A DNA stretch of 64,000 bases from Stutzerimonas stutzeri. Lineage in GTDB: Bacteria; Pseudomonadota; Gammaproteobacteria; Pseudomonadales; Pseudomonadaceae. Shown here piece by piece: positions 1 through 10,315 of the stretch. The stretch spans positions 1 through 64,000 of the forward strand of contig NZ_JAAMQZ010000015.1 in assembly GCF_013522825.1 (NCBI RefSeq), written 5' to 3'. Under the pieces are notes generated by a model. It did not search any database. It had not been told where the DNA came from and saw only the letters and a list, made by a program, of their open reading frames with translations. Position numbers and translations under genes: made by a program. Each line of letters begins with the position of its first letter. Within the stretch, counting starts at the first letter, position 1.

Positions 1-40
1 GCTGTCGATCGACTCAGCGTCTCTCGTCAGCGGGAGGCGA

Positions 41-68
41 ATTCTACAGCGTTCAAAACCGCTGTCAA
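41..68 (-). promoter_or_regulatory. Sigma70-type promoter reading leftwards (proximal of three)
   Basis: Read on the minus strand, TTGACA (68-63) and TAGAAT (46-41) are separated by 16 bp. The bases after the -10 (TCGCCTCC) are GC-rich, the discriminator type found at stringently controlled stable-RNA promoters. It is the last of three similar promoters at about 100 bp intervals, all directed out of the window. The sequence match is seen directly; activity is inferred. Confidence 0.62.
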
Positions 69-145
69 CCACCTCTTTCAACCGCTTGCGATCGAACCGA
101 CCGAAGCACCAACAGGACTCAACCACCGCCCTGTCAGCCCGGCGC

Positions 146-173
146 ATTCTACTTGAATTTGCCGTCCGTGCAA
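146..173 (-). promoter_or_regulatory. Sigma70-type promoter reading leftwards (middle of three)
   Basis: On the minus strand TTGCAC (173-168) and TAGAAT (151-146) are 16 bp apart and are followed by the discriminator GCGCCGG. The A/T-rich stretch just upstream (about 174-208) could act as an UP element. This is the same architecture as its two neighbours. Confidence 0.55.
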
Positions 174-243
174 GCCCTTATTTTTAGCTAACTTCTTGAT
201 TTACAAGAGATTTCGCCAAGGGCCTGCGCCGGAGAAGGTGCGC

Positions 244-271
244 ATTATAGGCCCACAGAACGAGCCGTCAA
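244..271 (-). promoter_or_regulatory. Sigma70-type promoter reading leftwards (distal of three)
   Basis: On the minus strand TTGACG (271-266) and a consensus TATAAT (249-244) are 16 bp apart, with discriminator GCGCACC. Upstream sequence (272-297) is A/T-rich. It is the strongest match of the three promoters. The transcript start lies left of 244 and the gene served lies beyond the window. Confidence 0.62.
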
Positions 272-431
272 CGAGTTTTTGAAGATTTATTCCGCCAGCA
301 GCGAAATGCAGCTGAAGCCTTCGCTTCTTGATATAGCACAACGCTTATTCGTTACCGCTTTTCCTGCTTTCTTCAAACTGCCTTGCGCAGGCTTTACACT
401 GGCGGCCATACCGATCAGTCCGATGACCTCT

Positions 432-1763
432 ATGTCGCATACCCCCTCAGAACCTCTCGACCTGCTTCTATTACCTACCTGGCTGGTACCGGTAGAGCCA
501 GCCGGTGTTGTGTTGAAGAATCATGCACTTGGCATCCGCGATGGACGAATCGCCCTGATTGCTCCTCGCGAGGAAATCGGCAAGTACGTTGCCAGGGAAA
601 CCCTCGATCTCAGCGGGATGCTGCTCACGCCCGGCCTTGTGAATGCGCACGGGCATGCGGCGATGACCTTGTTCCGGGGTCTTGCCGATGATCTGCCATT
701 GATGACCTGGCTACGCGAGCACATCTGGCCGGCAGAAAACACATGGGTCGATGAGCACTTCGTTCGCGCAGGCAGCGAACTCGCCATCGCCGAACAGCTA
801 CAAAGTGGCGTCACCTGTTTTTCCGACATGTATTTCTTCCCTGAAATCGTCAGCGAGCTCGTTCACAAGCACGGTGTCAGGGCACAGATAGCCGTCACGA
901 TTTTTGACGGCGCAACGCCCGACTCACGGGATGCCGGCGAAGCGCTGCGCAAGGCCGTAGCAATGTTCGACGATCTCAAGCATCACCCCAGGCTGAGCAT
1001 AGCCTTTGGTCCGCACGCGCCTTATTCCCTCTCGGACGGAAAACTCGAAAGCATCCGCACACTCGCAGCAGAGATGGATGCCGGCATTCAGATGCACGTT
1101 CACGAAACGGCCCATGAGGTGCAGGAAGCCATTCGTACACAAAGGGAACGCCCGCTGGCCCGCCTCGCTCGCCTGCAACTTCTGGGGCCTCGCTTTCAGG
1201 CAGTGCACATGACCCAGGTAAATGATGAAGACATGGCCCTGCTGGTCGAGCACAACTGCAGTGTCATCCACTGCCCCGAATCGAACCTGAAACTGGCCAG
1301 CGGCTTCTGCCCGGTCGAGCGGTTATGGGAGGCCGGCGTCAACGTCGCCATCGGTACGGACGGCGCCGCCAGCAACAACGATCTTGACCTGCTGGGCGAA
1401 ACGCGCACGGCAGCGCTGCTGGCAAAGGCCGTTGCGGGATCGGCCACGGCACTGGATGCACACCGTGCATTGCGCATGGCCACACTCAATGGAGCAAGGG
1501 CGCTCGGCCTCGACGATCACACCGGCTCGCTGGAAATCGGCAAATTCGCCGACATGGTGGCATTCGACCTGTCCCGCCTCGCCCAGCAGCCCGTTTATGA
1601 TCCCGTATCGCAGCTGATCTACTCAGGCGGGCGGGATTGCGTGCGGCACCTATGGGTGGGTGGCAAACAGCTGCTCAGGGATCGCCAATTGTTGCGCATG
1701 GACGAACAACGCATCATCGCAACCGCCCAGGAATGGGGACGCAGGATAGGCGCCAAACACTGA
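432..1763 (+). CDS. mtaD: TRZ/ATZ-family hydrolase, 5'-methylthioadenosine/S-adenosylhomocysteine deaminase
   Basis: This cytosolic amidohydrolase is 443 residues long and deaminates methylthioadenosine or S-adenosylhomocysteine to the inosine form, as part of methionine-sulfur salvage. The amidohydrolase barrel metal motif NAHGHAAM is near residue 72. HVHET, the HMTQ stretch and [10 protein letters not shown] supply further metal and substrate ligands, which is typical of the SsnA/Mta deaminase family. The frame is open back to 279, but homologues begin close to the [15 protein letters not shown] block, so I start at ATG 432. The Shine-Dalgarno there is weak, so 423 is possible. In Pseudomonas this gene precedes ubiG and mupP, as here. 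Function is inferred from family and neighbourhood. Confidence 0.88.
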   Translation: MSHTPSEPLDLLLLPTWLVPVEPAGVVLKNHALGIRDGRIALIAPREEIGKYVARETLDLSGMLLTPGLVNAHGHAAMTLFRGLADDLPLMTWLREHIWPAENTWVDEHFVRAGSELAIAEQLQSGVTCFSDMYFFPEIVSELVHKHGVRAQIAVTIFDGATPDSRDAGEALRKAVAMFDDLKHHPRLSIAFGPHAPYSLSDGKLESIRTLAAEMDAGIQMHVHETAHEVQEAIRTQRERPLARLARLQLLGPRFQAVHMTQVNDEDMALLVEHNCSVIHCPESNLKLASGFCPVERLWEAGVNVAIGTDGAASNNDLDLLGETRTAALLAKAVAGSATALDAHRALRMATLNGARALGLDDHTGSLEIGKFADMVAFDLSRLAQQPVYDPVSQLIYSGGRDCVRHLWVGGKQLLRDRQLLRMDEQRIIATAQEWGRRIGAKH

Positions 1764-1905
1764 GCGACACCCATAACGCCATGCAATACCGCGACAAACT
1801 GACATGCAGAAGACGCTTCGCCGAAGCCCCTTCGTCTGATGGAAGCTGGCAACATGAGCGTTTGCAGCTCAAGCTTCCCCTTCACGCTTTCATACGGAAC
1901 AGATT

Positions 1906-2604
1906 ATGAGCAACGTCGATCACGCCGAAATCGCCAAATTCGAAGCGCTCGCACACCGTTGGTGGGACCGCGAAAGCGAGTTCAAGCCCCTGCACGAAAT
2001 CAATCCGCTACGCGTGAACTGGATTGACGAGCACATTTCGCTGGCCGGCAAAAAGGTGCTGGATGTTGGCTGTGGCGGTGGCATCCTCAGTGAAGCCATG
2101 GCCCAGCGCGGCGCGACGGTTACCGGCATAGACATGGGCGAGGCGCCTCTCTCGGTCGCACGCCTGCACCTGCTGGAGTCGGGCCTGGAAGTCGATTATC
2201 GACAGATCACCGCTGAGGCCCTTGCCCAGGAGTGCCCCGGGCAGTTCGATGTGGTGACCTGCCTGGAGATGCTTGAGCATGTCCCAGACCCGGCGTCGAT
2301 CATCCGCGCCTGCTACAAGATGGTGAAACCGGGTGGCCAGGTATTCTTCTCGACGATCAACCGCAATCCCAAAGCCTATGCCCTGGCCATCATCGGCGCG
2401 GAATATGTGCTGAAGATGCTGCCACGCGGCACACACGACTACCGCAAGTTCATCCGCCCTTCCGAACTCGGCGCTTGGAGCCGCGAAGCGGGCCTGGCCG
2501 TCAAGGACATCATCGGCCTGACCTACAACCCGCTGACCAAGGACTACAAACTGTCACCGGACGTCGATGTGAACTACATGGTTCAGACACTGCGGGAGGC
2601 CTGA
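1906..2604 (+). CDS. ubiG: Ubiquinone biosynthesis O-methyltransferase UbiG
   Basis: UbiG is a SAM-dependent methyltransferase that carries out both O-methylations in ubiquinone synthesis, at the inner face of the cytoplasmic membrane. The 232-residue length is usual. SAM motif I is VLDVGCGGG (residues 51-59), followed by the acidic post-I motif GIDMG and the [17 protein letters not shown] region. The C-terminal [11 protein letters not shown] segment is characteristic of UbiG. It is preceded by a 142 bp gap holding no recognisable gene. Its TGA overlaps the ATG of mupP by one base, so the two are translationally coupled. Confidence 0.97.
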   Translation: MSNVDHAEIAKFEALAHRWWDRESEFKPLHEINPLRVNWIDEHISLAGKKVLDVGCGGGILSEAMAQRGATVTGIDMGEAPLSVARLHLLESGLEVDYRQITAEALAQECPGQFDVVTCLEMLEHVPDPASIIRACYKMVKPGGQVFFSTINRNPKAYALAIIGAEYVLKMLPRGTHDYRKFIRPSELGAWSREAGLAVKDIIGLTYNPLTKDYKLSPDVDVNYMVQTLREA

Positions 2605-3275
2605 TGCACCTTCGTGCCGTTTTATTCGACATGGACGGAACCCTGCTCGATACCGCGCCCGACTTCATCGCCGTGGCCCAGGCCATGCGTCTGGCCCGCG
2701 GGCTTTCGCGTATTCCCGATCAGCAGGTTCGTGACGTCGTCTCCGGCGGGGCGCGGGCCATGGTGCTCAGCGCGTTCGATGTCGACCCACTGTCCGACGA
2801 ATTCGAAACCCTGCGACTGGAATTTCTGGAGCGCTATCAGGAGCATTGCGCGGTTGAAAGCCGGCTGTATGACGGCATGGCACAGCTGCTGAGCGACATC
2901 GAAGAGGCGGACCTGCTCTGGGGCGTCGTGACCAACAAGCCCCTGCGCTTTGCCGAGCCCATCATGCAGCAACTGGGGCTCAGTACTCGCTCTGCGGTGC
3001 TGGTCTGCCCCGATCATGTCAGCAAGAGCAAACCCGACCCGGAACCCATGCTACTGGCCTGCAGCCAGTTGAGGCTCGCGCCCTCGACCACTCTGTTCGT
3101 GGGCGATGATCTGCGCGACATAGAATCCGGGCGCGCAGCGGGCAGTCGAACGGCGGCTGTGCGCTATGGCTATATTCACCCCCAGGACAACCCGGACCAG
3201 TGGGGGGCGGATCTGGTCATCGATCACCCACTGGAGCTGCGCGCAATACTCAATCGCGCGGCAGACAACCACTAA
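2604..3275 (+). CDS. mupP: N-acetylmuramic acid 6-phosphate phosphatase MupP (HAD family)
   Basis: MupP dephosphorylates MurNAc-6-phosphate in the pseudomonad peptidoglycan recycling bypass (AmgK/MurU route) and so affects fosfomycin and beta-lactam resistance. The 223-residue protein carries all HAD motifs: nucleophile and acid in FDMDGT (D9, D11), motif II threonine in VVTNKP, the motif III lysine in [10 protein letters not shown], and motif [12 protein letters not shown]. The annotated start at 2604 overlaps the ubiG stop; an upstream in-frame extension lies inside ubiG and is rejected. Genes of this type next to ubiG were formerly called gph; the ubiG/yciK context favours MupP. Confidence 0.92.
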   Translation: MHLRAVLFDMDGTLLDTAPDFIAVAQAMRLARGLSRIPDQQVRDVVSGGARAMVLSAFDVDPLSDEFETLRLEFLERYQEHCAVESRLYDGMAQLLSDIEEADLLWGVVTNKPLRFAEPIMQQLGLSTRSAVLVCPDHVSKSKPDPEPMLLACSQLRLAPSTTLFVGDDLRDIESGRAAGSRTAAVRYGYIHPQDNPDQWGADLVIDHPLELRAILNRAADNH

Positions 3276-3343
3276 CCCTGCCACACGGGCTCCAACAACA
3301 TTCATGGGCGACCTGCCCACATCCTGACTGTACGAGGCTTCAG

Positions 3344-4084
3344 ATGTTCGAGTATTCAGCCCGACCCAACCTGCTGGAAGGTCGGATCATCATGGTGACC
3401 GGCGCGGGCCGTGGAATTGGTGAAGCCGCTGCAAAGGCCTATGCGGCGCATGGCGCGACCGTGCTGCTGCTGGGCAAGAATGAAGAGAACCTGAACAGGG
3501 TCTATGACGAGATCGAAGCCGTCGGCTGGCCCCAGCCCGTGGTGATTCCGCTCAATCTGGAAACCGCCCTGCCACATCAGTACGACGAACTGGCAGCCAC
3601 CATCGAGCGCGAGTTCGGTCGACTGGACGGCCTGCTGCACAACGCCGGAATCATCGGCCCACGCACGCCGATCGAACAGCTGACCGGTGAAAACTTCATG
3701 CGCGTCATGCAGGTCAACGTGAACGCCGCTTTCATGCTTACCAGCACGCTGCTACCGCTGCTCAAACTCTCCAGCGACGCTTCGGTCGTTTTCACCTCCA
3801 GCAGCGTAGGGCGAAAAGGCCGCGCCTACTGGGGCGGTTATGCGGTGTCCAAGTTCGCCCTCGAAGGCCTGATGCAGGTTCTGGCCGATGAACTGGACGA
3901 TATCACCACGGTACGCAGCAACAGCGTCAACCCAGGCGCAACGCGTACCGATATGCGCGTCAAGGCCTATCCAGGCGAGAATCCGGCGGTCAATCCGCTG
4001 CCTGCGGACATCATGCCGGTCTACCTCTATCTCATGGGGCCGGACAGTAAGGGCGTCAATGGACAGGCACTGAACGCTCAGTAA
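3344..4084 (+). CDS. yciK: YciK-type short-chain dehydrogenase/reductase
   Basis: This 246-residue classical SDR has the NAD(P)-binding motif TGAGRGIG at residues 19-26, HNAG, and the catalytic SSS...YAVSK tetrad region. Family members are cytosolic oxidoreductases whose physiological substrate is unknown. The start ATG 3344 follows a GAGGCTTC stretch. It lies 68 bp after mupP and is probably cotranscribed with it, as in other pseudomonads. Confidence 0.92.
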   Translation: MFEYSARPNLLEGRIIMVTGAGRGIGEAAAKAYAAHGATVLLLGKNEENLNRVYDEIEAVGWPQPVVIPLNLETALPHQYDELAATIEREFGRLDGLLHNAGIIGPRTPIEQLTGENFMRVMQVNVNAAFMLTSTLLPLLKLSSDASVVFTSSSVGRKGRAYWGGYAVSKFALEGLMQVLADELDDITTVRSNSVNPGATRTDMRVKAYPGENPAVNPLPADIMPVYLYLMGPDSKGVNGQALNAQ

Positions 4085-4292
4085 TCCACCGCACACATAA
4101 AACGTCGACTTTATGACACCTTCAAGGTGGCGGATCGCACAAAGCGGCAGCGATCTGCCACCTAAATGGCGAAAAGCCACCAAAGCGCTCGATCATAATC
4201 TCTAACTTATTGATAACAAAAGAAAAAGTTAACTTGGCATCGAATTCGCTATAGAGCCCTCATTAACGCCATTGCGTTTCGGGGGTTCCACC
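4085..4292. other. Intergenic region with two palindromic stems
   Basis: There is no gene in this region. An inverted repeat GGTGGCGGATCGC (4126-4138) / GCGATCTGCCACC (4150-4162) could form a stem with one mismatch and an 11-nt loop, but lacks a following T-run. A second short hairpin, TGGC/GCCA, lies at about 4167-4179. Further upstream CATAAA (4096-4101) and TTTATG (4110-4115) flank the palindrome GTCGAC. A promoter for the diguanylate cyclase probably lies in the A/T-rich stretch 4195-4255. Confidence 0.4.
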
Positions 4293-5222
4293 ATGCTGCC
4301 GCAGCAGAACAATAGTGCCATCGATATCAATACCGCAGTCGTCACCCGGCTGAATCCAGGACCGCTCGGACAATCATCGGTCCGCACGCCCAGCCTCACC
4401 GATCTGCTGCGCAACCTTACGCTACGCCTGCAGACCAGCCTGGAACTGGACAGGCTGTTGGGATTCTTCTTCAGCGAAATCCGCCCCCTGATCCCGCTGG
4501 ATGCACTGGTCTACCGTCATGCCGGCACGGATTTCCATCTGCAACTGGGCGAAGTCGAGCCGTGCTGCATCAGCTACCAGCTGTCCCATCATGGCGAGAG
4601 CCTTGGCGAACTCAGCCTGTACAGCCGCACGGCCCTTTCCGAGGCGACACTGGAGCAGCTGGAAAAAACCATCGGCTGTCTGCTCTTTCCGCTCTGCAAT
4701 GCACTGCTGTACCGGCGCGCCGTACAGGCCTCGTTGAAAGACTCCCTGACCGGAGCCGGCAACCGCGTGGCGCTTGAACAGGCTCTGAACCGGGAAATCG
4801 AGATGTCGCGGCGCTACGGCCAGGCACTCTCGGTGATCATGCTGGACATGGATCACTTCAAGCACCTCAACGATACCCATGGCCATCACGCCGGAGATGC
4901 GGCCCTGCGTGCCGTAGCCCTGTTGCTCAGGGAACAGCTGCGCAATATCGACATGGTCTTCCGCTTCGGTGGCGAGGAATTCGTTCTGCTGCTGGCCAAT
5001 ACAGACGCGCAAGCGGCCACCCGCGTCGGCGAGCGCATCCGTCTGGCCATCGAGAAGCTGCCATTGCTGATTGGGGAGAAAACCATACAGCTGTCAGCCA
5101 GCCTCGGCTGTGCCACATACCACCCGAGCGAGTCCCAGCACGCATTGTTGCAACGCGCCGATCAGGCGCTGTATGAAGCCAAGCGCAGCGGTCGCAACCG
5201 CCTGTGTTTCGCCGCAGCCTGA
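4293..5222 (+). CDS. GGDEF-domain diguanylate cyclase
   Basis: The 309-residue protein has a poorly conserved N-terminal sensory region (about 1-145) and a C-terminal GGDEF domain. The active-site motif is intact as GGEEF (about residues 226-230). An RxxD inhibitory site (RNID) lies five residues upstream, so c-di-GMP synthesis with product inhibition is expected. No transmembrane segment is evident, so it is probably cytosolic. ATG 4293 follows GGGGG with good spacing; an upstream TTG at 4272 is less likely. In P. aeruginosa a GGDEF protein (PA3177) sits at the same place before rluB. The activating signal is unknown. Confidence 0.9.
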   Translation: MLPQQNNSAIDINTAVVTRLNPGPLGQSSVRTPSLTDLLRNLTLRLQTSLELDRLLGFFFSEIRPLIPLDALVYRHAGTDFHLQLGEVEPCCISYQLSHHGESLGELSLYSRTALSEATLEQLEKTIGCLLFPLCNALLYRRAVQASLKDSLTGAGNRVALEQALNREIEMSRRYGQALSVIMLDMDHFKHLNDTHGHHAGDAALRAVALLLREQLRNIDMVFRFGGEEFVLLLANTDAQAATRVGERIRLAIEKLPLLIGEKTIQLSASLGCATYHPSESQHALLQRADQALYEAKRSGRNRLCFAAA

Positions 5223-5241
5223 GCGCCGCGCTGCAGTCATA

Positions 5242-5276
5242 AAAAAGAGCGAGACCGTCACCGGCTCGCTCTTTTT
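5242..5276. terminator. Bidirectional rho-independent terminator
   Basis: A 12-bp perfect stem AAAAAGAGCGAG (5242-5253) / CTCGCTCTTTTT (5265-5276) has A/T runs at both ends. It lies between the convergent diguanylate cyclase and rluB genes and can terminate both. Confidence 0.9.
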
Positions 5277-5291
5277 ATTTCACGACAGACG

Positions 5292-6359
5292 TTACGGACG
5301 CTTGGGGCCCGGTCGTCCCGAAGGCTTGCCGCGACCTCGACCGCCCGCATTCGGACGCTCCGCCACCGGCGTACCCCGACTCGGATTGCTGCGCTCATCC
5401 GTATCACGCGGCTTGCGCACGGGCCGCTCGGCACGTGGCTCGCGCCCCTTCTCAGCGGCGCCACCCTCGGCAGGACGCAGCACACGCGGACGCCGCTCAC
5501 CCCGCCCGACGGGCTTGCTCGCCTTGCGCTGCATGCGCTCGATCTTCTCTTTCGCCTTGGCCTTCATTTCCGGCAGGGCCACCGGCTTGAGACCGACTTC
5601 CTCGCTGAGAATATTGACTTCGCTCTGGGTCATCTCGCGCCAACGCCCCATCGGCAGGTCCGAGGTCATGAACACCGGACCAAAGCGCACCCGCTTCAGA
5701 CGGCTGACCACCAGCCCCTGGGACTCCCACAGACGGCGCACTTCGCGGTTGCGGCCCTCCATCACCACGCAGTGATACCAGTGGTTGAAACCTTCACCAC
5801 CCGGCGCCTGCTGGATATCGGTAAAGCGTGCCGGTCCGTCTTCGAGCATGACCCCCGTCTTCAGGCGCTCGATCATCTCGTCATCGACCTCGCCACGCAC
5901 CCGCACCGCGTACTCGCGGTCCATCTCGTAGGAAGGATGCATCAGGCGGTTGGCCAGCTCACCATCGGTGGTGAACAGCAGCAGACCGGTGGTGTTAATA
6001 TCGAGGCGCCCGATATTGATCCAGCGGCCTTCCTTCGGGCGCGGCAGCCGGTCGAATACGGTCGGGCGACCTTCCGGGTCGTCGCGGGTACAGATCTCGC
6101 CATCGGGCTTGTTGTAGATCAGCACGCGGCGGACCACTTCAGCCGTTTCTTCGCGCTTGAGCAGACGCCCGTCGACGGCGATGGCGTCGTGCAGATCGAC
6201 TCGCTGACCGAGCGTCGCGACAGCGCCGTTGACCTTGACCCGGCCAGCGGCAATCCAGCTTTCCACGTCGCGCCGAGAAGCCAGGCCGATACGGGCCAGA
6301 ACCTTCTGCAGCTTTTCGCCGTGGGCAATATGAGGGGTTGAATCTTCGTGTTCGGTCAT
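5292..6359 (-). CDS. rluB: 23S rRNA pseudouridine(2605) synthase RluB
   Basis: RluB converts U2605 (E. coli numbering) of 23S rRNA to pseudouridine. The 355-residue protein has an N-terminal S4 RNA-binding domain ([16 protein letters not shown], about 15-75) and an RsuA-family catalytic domain with [17 protein letters not shown], containing the catalytic Asp. About 100 C-terminal residues are low-complexity, basic and rich in R, P and G, as usual for pseudomonad RluB. ATG 6359 is preceded by GGGAGGTG; the longer frame is rejected. It is the last gene of the long minus-strand block, 99 bp after eda. A T-run at 6442-6449 in that gap has no convincing stem. Confidence 0.94.
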   Translation of the reverse strand: MTEHEDSTPHIAHGEKLQKVLARIGLASRRDVESWIAAGRVKVNGAVATLGQRVDLHDAIAVDGRLLKREETAEVVRRVLIYNKPDGEICTRDDPEGRPTVFDRLPRPKEGRWINIGRLDINTTGLLLFTTDGELANRLMHPSYEMDREYAVRVRGEVDDEMIERLKTGVMLEDGPARFTDIQQAPGGEGFNHWYHCVVMEGRNREVRRLWESQGLVVSRLKRVRFGPVFMTSDLPMGRWREMTQSEVNILSEEVGLKPVALPEMKAKAKEKIERMQRKASKPVGRGERRPRVLRPAEGGAAEKGREPRAERPVRKPRDTDERSNPSRGTPVAERPNAGGRGRGKPSGRPGPKRP

Positions 6360-6458
6360 CTGGGCACCTCCCGGTGTGGCAGTTCCGATAGAAAGGCCGC
6401 GCACTATACGCGCTGCCTCACTCAAGCACTATCGGGCCAATAAAAAAATCAGCCTAGC

Positions 6459-7103
6459 TCAGCCCAGCGCCGCCAGCGCTTCGGCTGTTGCACGCTCGAT
6501 GGCTGCCCAGTCGCCGCTCTTCAGCGAAGCGCCATCGATCATCCAGGTGCCACCGACACACATGACGTTGGGCAGCGCCAGATACTGCGCCGCATTGCCC
6601 GCATTGACGCCGCCGGTCGGGCAGAAACGCACGTCGCTGAACGGACCGCCCAACGCCTTGAGCGCCGCAACACCGCCACATACCTCAGCGGGAAACAGCT
6701 TGAAACGGCGATAGCCAAGCCCATAGCCACGCATGATGTCCGAGGCGCTGCTGATCCCGGCCAGCAGCGGCACCGAGCAATACACACCGGCCTGCAGCAG
6801 CTCATCCGTGCATCCCGGCGAAACGATGAACTGCGCCCCGGCGGCCTCGACCTCATCCATCATGCGCTTGTCGAGCACCGTACCGGCGCCGATGCACAGC
6901 TCGGGGCGCTCTTCGCGCAGGCGACGGATGGCGGTCAGCCCATGCGCCGAGCGCAGGGTGATTTCCAGCGTCTTCAGGCCACCGGCAGCCAGGGCATCGG
7001 CCAGCGGCAGAATCTGCGCCTCGCTGCCGATGGTGATGACGGGCAGAATGCGCGCCTCGGTGCAGATGATATCCAGCAAGGCATTTTTCTGGTCCATGTT
7101 CAT
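6459..7103 (-). CDS. eda: 2-keto-3-deoxy-6-phosphogluconate aldolase (bifunctional KDPG/KHG aldolase)
   Basis: Eda cleaves KDPG to pyruvate and glyceraldehyde-3-phosphate, the final Entner-Doudoroff step. The 214-residue protein is of normal length. It shows LEITLRSAHG (catalytic Glu region), IGAGTVLD and KLFPAEVCGG, whose lysine forms the Schiff base, plus the phosphate-binding FCPTGGVN. ATG 7103 follows GAGGAACAGCCC. It lies 19 bp after pgl in the same operon. Confidence 0.96.
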   Translation of the reverse strand: MNMDQKNALLDIICTEARILPVITIGSEAQILPLADALAAGGLKTLEITLRSAHGLTAIRRLREERPELCIGAGTVLDKRMMDEVEAAGAQFIVSPGCTDELLQAGVYCSVPLLAGISSASDIMRGYGLGYRRFKLFPAEVCGGVAALKALGGPFSDVRFCPTGGVNAGNAAQYLALPNVMCVGGTWMIDGASLKSGDWAAIERATAEALAALG

Positions 7104-7122
7104 GGGCTGTTCCTCGGGGCCG

Positions 7123-7822
7123 TCATGGGCACCAGTAGATTTCCAGTGGGGCGTGCAGGAATGCACGGATGGGCATTTGCGCGGGCTCCACCTGCATGGC
7201 CTGACGCAGGGTTTCCAGCTTTTCCTCACCCTGGATCGACAGGCACTGAACCCGCGCGGATGCCAGCAATGCATACGTCATGCTGATGCGTTGCCGGGGC
7301 TCCACCGGGGCCAGCATCGGCAGGCAGGCTTGCGTGCCCTCGGCATCGAGTCCCTGCACCAGCAGCGGGCTGTCGGGAAACAGCGAGGCCGTATGGCCGT
7401 CGTTGCCCATGCCCAGCACCAGCACGTCGATGGGCCGCTTGAGCCGCTCCAGCGTCCCGCCTGCCAGGCGGGCGGCTTCTTCCAGGCTTTCGGCAGGCTG
7501 GTAGAGCCCGAGCAACTCGGCTTCAGCCGCCGCATGGCGCAGCAGATGCCGGCGCAGCAGGCCTTCATTGCTGTCAGGATCGTCGCCCTCGACCCAGCGC
7601 TCGTCCGCCAGGCTGATCTGGACTTTCTTCCAGTCCAGCTCACGCACGGACAACGCCTCGAAGAAGGCGATCGGGCTGCGCCCGCCGGACACCACCAGAC
7701 TGGCGCTGCCGTGGGTGGTAACCGCGTAATCCAGCGCCCCGGCCACCCGTTCGGCCAGTGTCTGCGCCAGTTGTTCAGGGCTCGTCAGGCTGTGCGCCAG
7801 CACGCCGGAGGGCAGTTCGAGT

Positions 7823-7836
<14 letters not shown>
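7123..7836 (-). CDS. pgl: 6-phosphogluconolactonase
   Basis: Pgl hydrolyses 6-phosphogluconolactone formed by Zwf. The 237-residue protein belongs to the DevB/SOL family ([40 protein letters not shown] with the catalytic acidic and His residues). ATG 7836, preceded by GGAAGG, lies inside the 3' end of zwf with a 14-bp overlap, so translation is probably coupled. Homologues start near MAISELEL, so the six-codon upstream extension is excluded. Confidence 0.95.
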
Positions 7837-9292
<1,456 letters not shown>

Positions 9293-9343
9293 GACTTCCT
9301 TCTGAGCAATTGACGGATCGCGGGCAGGTGGCGCTTGCCGGAT

Positions 9344-10315
9344 TCAGCGGTGTCGCTTCGCACACCGCGACTGCTGCAGCGCGACGCCCGCGCCTTGCAG
9401 GCCCGGATAGTCGGCGGTCACCAGCCAGACAGGCACCTCGTCAAAGTACCGACTCATGCAGCCCTTGTCGCGCAGCCCCTGACGAAAGCCACTGTTCAGG
9501 AAGAACTCGACGAAACGCGGCACCACGCCACCCGCGATATACAGCCCGCCGCGCGCGCCGGTGGTGAGCAGCTTGTCACCGGCTATCCGACCCAGCCAGA
9601 CGCAGAACTGTTCCAGCACCGCAGCCGCATAGGCATCACCGGCCAGCGCGGCTGCGGTCACTTCAGCGGGCGAAGTCAGTTCCGGCACCCGTTGATCCAG
9701 TTCGCAACTGATTCGATACAGCTGCAGCAGGCCGCCGCCACTGAGCACGGCCTCGGCATTCACATGTCCGAGTCTTTCATGCAGGCGCGCCCAGATGGCG
9801 GCCTCGCGGGCGCTGCCCACGGACAGGCAGGCGTGCCCGCCCTCGCTCGGCAAGGCCCGCCAGCTGCCATCCTCCAGAGGCACCAGGGTGGCGACGCCCA
9901 GGCCGGTGCCGGGGCCGATCACCAGACGCGGCAGGCTGAAGTCCGATTGCCCCGCGCAGACCTTCACCAGCGCCTCACCGCCCAGCCGGGTCACACCCAG
10001 CGCCATGGCGGTGAAATCGTTGATCAGCAGCAGCTCATCAAGGCCGAAGGTGTCACTGAAGGCCTTGCGGCTGAAGCGCCAATGATTGTTGGTGAAGCGG
10101 AACTCATCCCCGGTCACCGGCCCGGCGCACGCCAGGCAAACCGTCCCGAGGGCTTCGACGTCCAGCCCGATGTTGCCTAGATAGGCATGGATGGCGTCCT
10201 CCGGTCGCGCGTAGTCGAGGGTCGACAGCACCCCCACCGATTCCACGCGCTGCTCACGCCACAAGGCGAAGCGGGCGTTGGTGCCGCCGATATCGCCGAC
10301 CAGCGCCACCTTCAC
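9344..10315 (-). CDS. glk: Glucokinase
   Basis: Glk phosphorylates cytoplasmic glucose. The 323-residue protein is of the bacterial ROK-unrelated Glk type, with the N-terminal phosphate motif [10 protein letters not shown] (8-17), LINDFTAMA and [10 protein letters not shown]. The start is GTG 10315, overlapping the TGA of edd (GTGA), which indicates translational coupling. No glucose transporter gene accompanies it here. Confidence 0.95.
   Translation of the reverse strand: MKVALVGDIGGTNARFALWREQRVESVGVLSTLDYARPEDAIHAYLGNIGLDVEALGTVCLACAGPVTGDEFRFTNNHWRFSRKAFSDTFGLDELLLINDFTAMALGVTRLGGEALVKVCAGQSDFSLPRLVIGPGTGLGVATLVPLEDGSWRALPSEGGHACLSVGSAREAAIWARLHERLGHVNAEAVLSGGGLLQLYRISCELDQRVPELTSPAEVTAAALAGDAYAAAVLEQFCVWLGRIAGDKLLTTGARGGLYIAGGVVPRFVEFFLNSGFRQGLRDKGCMSRYFDEVPVWLVTADYPGLQGAGVALQQSRCAKRHR

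Larger units (their letters stand above)
1..431. other. Intergenic promoter region at the left edge
   Basis: I see no coding potential here apart from an in-frame upstream extension of the mtaD frame (from 279), which I do not believe is translated. The content is three evenly spaced minus-strand promoters, described separately. A plus-strand promoter for the mtaD side must also lie here, but I could not identify one with confidence. Confidence 0.6.

Noticed and set aside
1764..1905. Possible small gene between mtaD and ubiG.
   Set aside because: Short frames here have no ribosome site and run into neighbouring genes.
4230..4252. TTGGCA...TCGCTA as a sigma54 (-24/-12) promoter before the diguanylate cyclase.
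   Set aside because: The -12 GC element is wrong (TCGCT rather than TTGCA/T), and no enhancer-binding protein gene is nearby.
6442..6461. Rho-independent terminator after eda.
   Set aside because: There is a T7 run on the minus strand, but the sequence before it gives only a three-base stem, so rluB may be cotranscribed.
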